A stretch of DNA of 7,030 bases from contig CALCPC010000838.1 in the NCBI GenBank assembly GCA_937900975.1, positions 1 through 7,030 of the forward strand. Reading direction: 5' to 3'. Position 1 is the first letter of the stretch, and every line of letters begins with the position of its first letter. Of the stretch, positions 1 to 5,783 are shown piece by piece. This DNA is from an uncultured Paracoccaceae bacterium. GTDB taxonomy: Bacteria > Pseudomonadota > Alphaproteobacteria > Rhodobacterales > Rhodobacteraceae. The notes beneath the pieces were generated by a model. The model was given only the letters and a program-made list of their open reading frames with translations, was not told where the DNA came from and made no database searches. The position numbers and the translations under genes are program-made.

Positions 1-1493
1 GCAGCCTCAGGATCCCTGAGCAATCCGGTCAGCGACACGGCATACCGCTCAAACTTGGCATCCCACTGCGACCGCGCCCAATTGTAGTGGCCAAGGTTGC
101 GGCGATAGCGTTTCGCGAACGCAACCTCCCGCCGCGGGTCGCCCGCCGCGCGGTGAAAAAGATCGAGAAGCCACGCGTCAGACAAGGCCAGGACCTGTGC
201 GGCGGGGTCTCGACGGATGTGTTCGGTTATCTCGGCGCGGCGCAGAAAATCGTGCATAAACCCTTGGAGGTTATAGCGCCGCGCCCACACCAGACTGACC
301 AAAAACTGTTCGGGCCGGTAGTCGCGCTGTTTGGGATTGTTGGTCAGATTGCCGCCATGCTCGGCCTGACCGTTGGCAAACTCCGCGCCGGTTCGGTTGA
401 AAAGATACCCGTGCATCTCTAAACCGCCGGTGGCGCGGACACAGTCGACAAAATCGGGGTGAAGGCGGTCAAAGCCTGAAAAAACGAAGTAGGGCCGCGC
501 CTTGGTGTGGACAGGCTCATGCCAATGGCTGGCATAGCGGTGCTGCGCGATAAGGCCCGGCCGCCCAAGGCCGCGGATTTTGCGGGCCCGCCAGATCGCG
601 CGCTTTAGCGGTTTGTCGTTGCGGCGCACGGGCATTTTTTGCGCCAAGTCCAGATCGAGAAACGTCGCGTAACGCGCATCGGCGCCCGGCCAGATCTTGC
701 GGGCAAAATAGCCCTTGGCGTGCATCAGCATCTCGCGGTGGTCGTCGTGAAAGACGTAGGGCTTGCCGCCGGGATCGAAGGCCACATACATCAACGACCG
801 ACCCACCCGCCGCGTGCCGTGCTTATGGACCAGGGTCTGGAAAAAGCTCTCATCCGGGATCCAGACCAGCCGAAAAAAACGCTTATAGCGCGGCAGCGCG
901 GGGTCGTTCAGGATCGCGAGCAGCGTCTCGCGCGACAGCGTCCACCATTGGGAGCCGAGATGCGGCCTCAACCCTTTTGGCATCCGCCGCTTGACCCGCC
1001 ATTTCCGCTGCCAATCGACGCTACGGTCGAAAATCCAGCGGTGCCGCTTCCAGGAAAAAGGGAAGAACAGGGTAAACCGCTCCCGCGACAGGCCATCCTC
1101 GACCCATTGATCGCGTTTGACATCCACCGCTTCGATAAAATCAACGCCCCGAAACCGGTTGAGCAGCGCCTCAAGATCCCCGATAGGCCGGATCGGCAGG
1201 CAGGCGCCGGACAGCAGCGTGACATGCGTGGTGTCGGGCCACGCTGCGAAAAGCGCCTCGACGCCGGCAAGCGTCGCGTCGATCAGCGAGAACCGACCCC
1301 ATTCACAGGCGTGTCGGGGGGCCAGGACGACACGCTCTACCCCCGCCACGTCGCGCGACAACGCCTCAAACGCCGTGGCGGAGGTGTTGCGGTCAACATG
1401 GATGGCCACAGCGGCACCAGAGGCGGAAAGATACCGCGCCAGCGCGGCGGGTCGGTGCAGATCGGCATGGGCCAGGATCACGAACCCGATCAC
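1..1493 (-). CDS. GT14-type (core-2/I-branching) glycosyltransferase with C-terminal extension, 3' end cut by window
   Basis: A frame read codon by codon stays open for 497 codons from a GTG start at 1493 to the left edge, with no stop, so the C-terminus is missing. The protein begins VIGFVILAHADLHRPAAL, typical of the Branch (PF02485, GT14) family, which transfers GlcNAc or xylose from a UDP-sugar. Matching motifs are LSGACLPIRPI at residues 95-105, GSQWWTLS at 180-187, and WIPDESFFQTL at 211-221, which holds the likely catalytic glutamate. Residues from about 300 onward form an extension rich in Arg, His and aromatic residues. As I recall, Rhodobacterales members carry such an extension as a domain of unknown function. 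No signal peptide or membrane segment is seen, so it is probably cytoplasmic. The GTG overlaps the stop of the preceding gene in the string GTGA, which suggests translational coupling. The fold assignment is firm. The sugar and acceptor are unknown. Confidence 0.88.
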   Translation of the reverse strand, partial: MIGFVILAHADLHRPAALARYLSASGAAVAIHVDRNTSATAFEALSRDVAGVERVVLAPRHACEWGRFSLIDATLAGVEALFAAWPDTTHVTLLSGACLPIRPIGDLEALLNRFRGVDFIEAVDVKRDQWVEDGLSRERFTLFFPFSWKRHRWIFDRSVDWQRKWRVKRRMPKGLRPHLGSQWWTLSRETLLAILNDPALPRYKRFFRLVWIPDESFFQTLVHKHGTRRVGRSLMYVAFDPGGKPYVFHDDHREMLMHAKGYFARKIWPGADARYATFLDLDLAQKMPVRRNDKPLKRAIWRARKIRGLGRPGLIAQHRYASHWHEPVHTKARPYFVFSGFDRLHPDFVDCVRATGGLEMHGYLFNRTGAEFANGQAEHGGNLTNNPKQRDYRPEQFLVSLVWARRYNLQGFMHDFLRRAEITEHIRRDPAAQVLALSDAWLLDLFHRAAGDPRREVAFAKRYRRNLGHYNWARSQWDAKFERYAVSLTGLLRDPEA

Positions 1494-2500
1494 AACCAGC
1501 CCCCCGTCGAGATCAGGCCAAGATCGTCGAGTTGCCGCCACCCACGATAGGGTGTCGAGTTCGGGGTCCAAAGCCCCTGCGCCTCCTTCAGCCGGGCCTC
1601 ATAGGCCTTATACTCACGACTGGCGGCATAATGCTGACCGCGCTTTAGCTCCTCGGCGGCTTTATCGGCGAATGTGGCCAGGAATTTCGCGTGCAGCAAC
1701 ACGCCGCTGGTCAATTCCCCCCCCCATTGGTCGTAAACGCGGTTCAGGCCGCGCGGCAATATGGTGTGGGTGGAGCTGATATAGACTTGCCCCCTTTTCC
1801 AGCGGATCAGGGGGATCTTGTTCAGCGCGGGCCCATGGTCCGGCCGGTCGGCGAAGAAAACGCGCTGGCGTGGGCCACCCTGGATCCACAGGTTTCCATA
1901 CGCCCAATTGGGATCGAAAACATAGTTGCCGCTGTCGTAATAGTTCAGCGTCTCGAACGGGTCGTCGCCTGCGGTGTAGACGTTATCCTCAATCGGATGG
2001 CGCGAATACATATCAAGCAGCATGGCCGCCATCGAGCGGCGGTTGTTGGCATCAAGCCAATCGGTCAGCGCGCGCAAAGGGCGTGTGTCGCAGTAAGGGT
2101 AGACCAGATACTCAGCGACTTCGACGACCAGCACCCAATGACCGTCGGCATATCGGGTCTTCAAATAGTTAAGCCAATCGATCCCGAATTTTGAGCGCTT
2201 GTAGCTGGCCTTGGTGGTCCAGACGGAGGCATCGGGTTGCTCGGCCAGATACTCCCGCGTGCCGTCGTCGCTGTCGTTGTCGGCAAAAAAGAAATGATCG
2301 ATACCAAGATCCCGATAATACTGAAAGAAATAGGGCATCCGCTGCGCTTCGTTGCGGACGGTGGAAAAAGACAACAGCGCGCCGGGCTTGATCGTCGCGG
2401 TCCGGTCGACGACGCGCGTAAGCTCTCGCCCCTTGCGGACCGCGCGCACTTGCCAGCCAAGGCGTTTGAAGCGGAGATCCAGGCTGTTTCTAAGCTTCAT
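1490..2500 (-). CDS. Glycosyltransferase, Glyco_tranf_2_4 / GT92-like, with altered DxD motif
   Basis: This 336-residue protein starts MKLRNSLDLRFKRLGWQ. The ATG at 2500 was chosen because that N-terminus resembles homologues I remember. In-frame ATGs at 2521 and 2533, and a TTG at 2698, would only add residues encoded inside the upstream gene. Family features are LLSFSTVRNEAQRMPYFFQY at residues 42-61, FFADNDSDDGTREYL at 71-85, WTTKASYKRSKFG at 94-106, GNLWIQGGPRQRVFF at 202-216, and SSTHTILPRGLNRVYDQWGG at 242-261. The family normally has a metal-binding Asp-X-Asp-Glu before the LVYP motif, but here residues 127-130 are Glu-Val-Ala-Glu, so activity is doubtful. Codons 259-262 contain a run of nine G. 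It overlaps the preceding GT4 gene by 11 bp and the following GT14 gene by 4 bp. It probably adds a sugar to the same surface polysaccharide. Donor and acceptor are unknown. Confidence 0.88.
   Translation of the reverse strand: MKLRNSLDLRFKRLGWQVRAVRKGRELTRVVDRTATIKPGALLSFSTVRNEAQRMPYFFQYYRDLGIDHFFFADNDSDDGTREYLAEQPDASVWTTKASYKRSKFGIDWLNYLKTRYADGHWVLVVEVAEYLVYPYCDTRPLRALTDWLDANNRRSMAAMLLDMYSRHPIEDNVYTAGDDPFETLNYYDSGNYVFDPNWAYGNLWIQGGPRQRVFFADRPDHGPALNKIPLIRWKRGQVYISSTHTILPRGLNRVYDQWGGELTSGVLLHAKFLATFADKAAEELKRGQHYAASREYKAYEARLKEAQGLWTPNSTPYRGWRQLDDLGLISTGGWL
1717..1725 (-). repeat. Nine-G homopolymer inside a glycosyltransferase gene
   Basis: The coding strand has nine consecutive G residues (nine C on the plus strand) spanning the Trp-Gly-Gly-Glu codons 259-262 of the GT92-like gene. 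It is the longest homopolymer I saw in the window. A gain or loss of one base would shift the frame and remove about the last 75 residues. The length is within the range where slipped-strand mispairing is known in other bacteria, but there is no evidence of variation here. Confidence 0.9.
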
Positions 2501-3746
2501 GTCCGGCGCCGGTCTGCCCATGTCCCAGCGCATGTTCCATCGCTGCTTCGACTGTCCGAAAATGGGTGGACCAACTGGGCAACGACGGCACGACACGCGT
2601 TCTTGTCCCTGGCATGATGGGGGTGGAAAGGTCAAGGATGGCGCTAAGCCATCCTGTGCCATCCAACGGGTCAAGATAGGTCGGTGCCGTGCCGCCAAGC
2701 TCCCGAAAGGGTGGGATGTCCGAGCAGATCACCGGCAAACCGGCGGCAAGCCCCTCAACCAAAGGCAGGCCAAAACCCTCGGCCAGTGAGGGGAAAAGCA
2801 GCGCCCGCGCCCCCGCCAAATGCTGGGCCAGCGCCGCATCGTCCAGAAAGCCATGTTCGAACACGGTCTTTCCCATAAACGGCGCGCGTTCCAACACATC
2901 GACCACCATCTCGTTTTCCCACCCGCGTCGGCCAATAATATGCAGATGCGGGATTTTATCGGTTGAAAGCGTGTCGTGGACGCGCCGCCAAAGCGATAGC
3001 AGAAGGAGGTGGTTTTTTCGCGGCTCGATGGTGCCAAGGGTCAGGAAGGCGGGGTGGGCGGTGGGGGCGCGTGGAACCGGTGTCAGCCCTTCGGCCAGGC
3101 CAAGATGCGCCGTGACACCGGCGCGGGGCAGACCCATCCCCGTCAGCCAGTGCGTGCTTTGCGCTGCCGTGTAGGCCGAATTATAGATCAAAAGATCGCT
3201 GCCCTTGGCGATCACGCCAAGCTGGTCGCGAAACCGCTCTACCGCGCCGGGGCGGGTGTATTCGGGGTAGTCGAGCGGGATCACGTCATGGATCAGCGTC
3301 ACGATCTGCCCCGCGCCCGAGCCGCGAAGCGCCGCATAGACGCGCGCTGTCTGATTGGCGTGCCCCACGCTCACGGCGCGGTAGCCGGGCTTAAGCGCGC
3401 GGGCCAACAATGGCTGTAGCCTGGCGCGTGGGGCCCAGGATACAGCAAGCCGGCGCAGCGTCGCCTCGGCCCGGCGCCGATCCGGCGCTTGACGCAAAGC
3501 CAGGCGCGAGACGAGATCGGGTGCGTCCAGATTGTCGGCAAGACCCAAGAACGCGGCCATCCCCGCAGCGTCGAGCAGCGCATAGCCCGCGAACACGCGG
3601 GCCAGGAAAAGCGGCGTCCGCGTCTGCCCCAGCGCCCAATCGATATAGGCGGCCTCCACACGATCCACGCCCGACGGCGTGCCCGCGCCCGCACGCGAGA
3701 CGGTGCGCGTGATGTCGAGTAAAAGCGCGCCCCCCGACGCGGCTAT
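2490..3746 (-). CDS. GT4-type glycosyltransferase (glycosyl transferases group 1), start codon unclear
   Basis: This is a retaining GT-B glycosyltransferase of about 418 residues. The C-terminal nucleotide-sugar domain has TLGTIEPRKNHLLLL, the HIIGRRGWENE segment, EHGFLDDAALAQHL, and the EX7E signature in AEGFGLPLVEGLAAGLPVI. The N-terminal half has LLLDITRTVSRAGAGTPSG followed by VDRVEAAY, and VTLIHDVIPLDYPEYTRPG, typical of mannosyl- or glucosyl-transferases of capsule and O-antigen clusters. The start is a problem. Family-like sequence begins near 3728, but upstream the only ATG, GTG or TTG in frame is a TTG at 3872. That start overlaps galE by 130 bp, has no visible ribosome site, and gives an N-terminus that looks like a galE shadow. 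The next one downstream is a GTG at 3668, which would cut off conserved sequence. The coordinate given is an ATA at 3746 that overlaps the galE stop. The enzyme class is secure and its sugar specificity is unknown. Confidence 0.85.
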   Translation of the reverse strand: MAASGGALLLDITRTVSRAGAGTPSGVDRVEAAYIDWALGQTRTPLFLARVFAGYALLDAAGMAAFLGLADNLDAPDLVSRLALRQAPDRRRAEATLRRLAVSWAPRARLQPLLARALKPGYRAVSVGHANQTARVYAALRGSGAGQIVTLIHDVIPLDYPEYTRPGAVERFRDQLGVIAKGSDLLIYNSAYTAAQSTHWLTGMGLPRAGVTAHLGLAEGLTPVPRAPTAHPAFLTLGTIEPRKNHLLLLSLWRRVHDTLSTDKIPHLHIIGRRGWENEMVVDVLERAPFMGKTVFEHGFLDDAALAQHLAGARALLFPSLAEGFGLPLVEGLAAGLPVICSDIPPFRELGGTAPTYLDPLDGTGWLSAILDLSTPIMPGTRTRVVPSLPSWSTHFRTVEAAMEHALGHGQTGAGHEA

Positions 3747-4726
3747 TTGGTGTAGCCCGCGGTTTGGTGCCAGCCCCAGGCATCGCCGATCATTTCCGGC
3801 AGCGTTGAGCGTTCGGGCACCCAGCCAAGCAGCTCTGCCGCGCGGCGGCTGCCCGAGACAAGGGCGGTGCAATCGCCCGGACGGCGCGGCCCTTCGACCG
3901 CCGGAACCGCGCTATCGGTCACCTCCGCCTCCGTTTCCTTCTCCTCTCGCTCTGTAATACCGTCTCCGGTACCAAGATTGAACACCGTGTCAGTGCCGCC
4001 TTTGGCCAGATAGTCGAGACCGCGGATATGCGCATCGACCAGATCCATCACATGGACATAGTCGCGGACACAGGTGCCGTCCCGGGTGTCGTAATCGGTG
4101 CCAAAGATGGTCAGTTTGTCGCGCCGTCCCCGCACGGCGTCAAGCGCCACTGGGATCAGATGGGTTTCGGGGCGGTGATGCTCCCCCACCTGGCGCTCTG
4201 GATCGGCGCCAGCGACGTTGAAATAGCGAAACGACACATGGGCAAGGCCGCTTGCGCGTGCGTAATCGCGCAGCATATCCTCAACGGCCCGTTTCGAGCC
4301 GCCATAAGCGTTGATCGGGTTTTGGGCGCAGCTTTCGTCCAAAGTGACGCCGTCCTGCTCACCATACGTGGCGCAGGTAGACGAGAAGACAAAGCGCGGC
4401 GTGCCCGCCGCCGTGACAGCATCAAGCAACGTCATCGATCCCGCGACGTTGTTGCGCCAATAAAGCCCGGGCTCCCGCACCGATTGGCCGACATCCGACA
4501 GCGCCGCAAAGTGCATCACCGCTTCGGGCTGGTGTCGCGCCAGAACCGCGTCCAGCCGGGCCCGATCGCTTAGCTCACCAGCCTCGAACGGGCCGAACTT
4601 GACCGCGTCCTCCCAACCAGTGGACAGGTTGTCATACGTCACCGGCACGTGGCCCGCGTCCGCAAGCGCCTTACAGGCATGGCTGCCGATATACCCAGCC
4701 CCGCCCGTTACCAGGATAACACCCAT
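3743..4726 (-). CDS. galE: UDP-glucose 4-epimerase GalE, with an atypical charged stretch
   Basis: This 327-residue short-chain dehydrogenase/reductase interconverts UDP-glucose and UDP-galactose in the cytoplasm, using bound NAD. The N-terminal Rossmann motif is VTGGAGYIGSH at residues 6-16, followed by YDNLSTG at 31-37. The active-site region is FSSTCATYG at 114-122 with the catalytic pair Tyr141 and Lys145 in YGGSK. RYFNVAGADP at 167-176, VRDYVHVMDLVDAH at 220-233, FNLGTG at 249-254 and GPRRPGDCTALVSGS at 279-293 are all as expected, and the length is normal. Residues 257-272 are unusual: the family's SVREV-type helix is replaced by a run dominated by Glu, Lys and Arg. The gene starts 9 bp after the galU stop and has no clear Shine-Dalgarno sequence, which fits coupled translation in one operon. 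Its product would supply UDP-galactose to the downstream glycosyltransferases. Function is certain by family, but activity is uncertain because of that stretch. Confidence 0.93.
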   Translation of the reverse strand: MGVILVTGGAGYIGSHACKALADAGHVPVTYDNLSTGWEDAVKFGPFEAGELSDRARLDAVLARHQPEAVMHFAALSDVGQSVREPGLYWRNNVAGSMTLLDAVTAAGTPRFVFSSTCATYGEQDGVTLDESCAQNPINAYGGSKRAVEDMLRDYARASGLAHVSFRYFNVAGADPERQVGEHHRPETHLIPVALDAVRGRRDKLTIFGTDYDTRDGTCVRDYVHVMDLVDAHIRGLDYLAKGGTDTVFNLGTGDGITEREEKETEAEVTDSAVPAVEGPRRPGDCTALVSGSRRAAELLGWVPERSTLPEMIGDAWGWHQTAGYTK

Positions 4727-4735
4727 GTCTGACGG

Positions 4736-5632
4736 CTACTGCGCGGCGAGTTTTTGGGCGACCACGTCGGATAGGAAGGCGCTGAATTCGGCCCGCAAAT
4801 CCTCCCGCTGAAGACCGAAGGCGACGGTGGCCTGCAAGAACCCCGCCTTAGAACCGCAATCGTACCGCTCCCCCCGGAAGCGGAACGCCCAAACACCGGC
4901 TTCAGCCTCGATCTCATCGGCGATGGCGTCGGTCAACTGGATCTCTCCCCCCGCGCCGCGTTTGCCGTGCGAAAGGTTGTGAAGAACGCGGGGGGCCAGG
5001 ATGTAGCGGCCGATCACGGCAAGGTTGGAGGGCGCGTCCTCATGGGCCGGTTTCTCGACCATGCCGCGAACCGGCAGCACCTGGTCTGAGGTGGAAGACG
5101 GTACGTCAAGGATGCCGAAAGTCGAGACATTATCTTCGGGCACTTCCATCGCGGCGACCATGTTGCCGCCGGGTTCCTGATAGGCGTCGACCATCTGTTT
5201 CAGGCAGGCGACGTCGGATTTGATCACATCGTCTGGCAAGATCACGGCAAAGGGCTCATCCGCGATCAACCGACGCGCGCAGGCGACGGCGTGGCCGAGG
5301 CCCAGCGCCTCATGCTGGCGGACATAGGCGATGGCCCCGGATGGCATATTCGTGCCGTTCAGAATTTTCAGCAGCGCATCTTTGTTGCGCTCCTTTAGGG
5401 AGGTCTCAAGCTCCGGCGCGCGGTCGAAATAGTCCTCAAGCGCGGACTTCCCGCGCGAGGTGACGAAGATGAACTCTTAAATGCCCGCCTCGCGCTCTTC
5501 GTCGCTGGCGTATTGGATCAAAGGCAGGTCGACCAGGGACATGATTTCTTTCGGGATGGACTTGGTGGCCGGCAAGAACCGTGTTCCAAGCCCCGCGACC
5601 GGAAAAACCGCCTTCAGGACCTTGCGTGTCAT
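4736..5632 (-). pseudogene. galU: UTP-glucose-1-phosphate uridylyltransferase GalU, interrupted by an in-frame stop
   Basis: One continuous frame of 298 codons aligns along its whole length with GalU, which makes UDP-glucose from UTP and glucose 1-phosphate. The ATG at 5632 begins [16 protein letters not shown] and has GGAG 11 bases upstream. The nucleotide-binding motif [11 protein letters not shown] is at residues 14-24, followed by SIPKEI and LPLIQY. Codon 52 is TAA (5477-5479), directly after EREAGI and before EFIFVTSRGKSALEDYF. Downstream sequence stays intact and in frame: GLGHAV at 111-116, ILPDD at 131-135, VEKP at 192-195, AGGEIQLTDAI at 227-237 and DCGSKAGFLQATVAF at 258-272. Length is normal (E. 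coli GalU is about 302 residues). As read, only a 51-residue peptide would be made. A restart at the internal ATG (5347) would lack the nucleotide-binding N-terminus. The intact remainder points to a very recent mutation or a sequence error. Confidence 0.9.
5477..5479 (-). other. galU: Premature TAA stop at galU codon 52
   Basis: The coding strand reads ATT TAA GAG TTC ATC. The family normally has a Glu or similar polar residue here (AGI-Glu-x-FIFVT), so one G-to-T change in a GAA codon would explain it. No frame change is involved. Two other unexpected residues, Ser43 and Glu46, lie just upstream in the same helix. Confidence 0.92.
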
Positions 5633-5643
5633 GATGTGAATTA

Positions 5644-5647
5644 CTCC
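5644..5647 (-). promoter_or_regulatory. galU: Shine-Dalgarno site for galU
   Basis: GGAG lies 11 bases before the ATG at 5632, slightly farther than the optimum. It supports this ATG over the upstream in-frame start at 5671, which would add 13 non-conserved residues. Confidence 0.6.
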
Positions 5648-5657
5648 AATTGCGGGG

Positions 5658-5689
5658 GGGCTGCGACGCATGATCGCAGCACGCAGCCC
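5658..5689 (-). promoter_or_regulatory. Nested stem-loop in the galU leader
   Basis: Two overlapping inverted repeats can form alternative hairpins. The outer has 8-bp arms (GGGCTGCG at 5658-5665 with CGCAGCCC at 5682-5689). The inner has 7-bp arms (GCTGCGA at 5660-5666 with TCGCAGC at 5674-5680). In the transcript the hairpin is followed by a C-rich stretch rather than by U residues, so it is not a classical intrinsic terminator. It lies in the likely 5' leader, about 26 bases before the galU start, and could affect translation or mRNA stability. The complementarity is visible; the role is inference. Confidence 0.45.
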
Positions 5690-5699
5690 ACTGGACGTC

Positions 5700-5727
5700 G
5701 AGATAGGCCATAGCGCCTAGACTGCAA
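5700..5727 (-). promoter_or_regulatory. Possible weak promoter upstream of galU
   Basis: On the minus strand TTGCAG (5722-5727) and TATCTC (5700-5705) are 16 bases apart, a weak match to a sigma-70-type promoter. An inverted repeat TAGGC-6-GCCTA (5704-5708 and 5715-5719) overlaps this spacer and could be an operator. The 111-bp gap between the glycosyltransferase and galU is the only gap longer than 10 bp in the window, so a promoter is plausible here, but neither box is close to consensus. Confidence 0.22.
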
Positions 5728-5783
5728 CTAAGAGATTAACGGCCTAGGTGCAACCTTCGGGTGTTGGGTAGTTCCGCCTAGGC
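5704..5783. repeat. Cluster of CTAG-centred palindromes around the galU upstream spacer
   Basis: CTAG occurs at 5717-5720, 5744-5747 and 5778-5781, within GCGCCTAG, GGCCTAGG and GCCTAGGC. I found no other CTAG in the 7,030 bases. The second overlaps the TAG stop of the upstream glycosyltransferase and the third lies in its last codons. The shared core is GCCTAG(G). It might be a set of binding sites, but this is inference. Confidence 0.4.

Noticed and set aside
639..1550. 303-residue plus-strand open frame
   Set aside because: It is antisense to the GT14 gene, whose minus-strand frame is open throughout and has clear family motifs. The plus-strand product resembles nothing known and is rich in Arg, Pro and Gln, as expected for a GC-rich shadow frame.
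1117..1779. 220-residue plus-strand open frame spanning two genes
   Set aside because: It crosses the junction of the GT14 and GT92-like genes on the opposite strand and has low-complexity Arg/Ser/Ala composition.
2501..2698. N-terminal extension of the GT92-like protein to the TTG at 2698
   Set aside because: The extra 66 residues are encoded inside the GT4 gene in another frame, have no family resemblance, and the conserved N-terminus starts at the ATG at 2500.
5477..5479. TAA reassigned to an amino acid
   Set aside because: Only this one TAA lies inside a conserved gene, and there is no other sign of a changed code. The intact genes here end in TAG or TGA, so they neither prove nor exclude it. 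A mutation or error is far simpler.
5658..5689. Intrinsic terminator of the family 2 glycosyltransferase gene
   Set aside because: The stem is followed in the transcript by C residues, not a U tract, and it lies nearer the galU start than the upstream stop.
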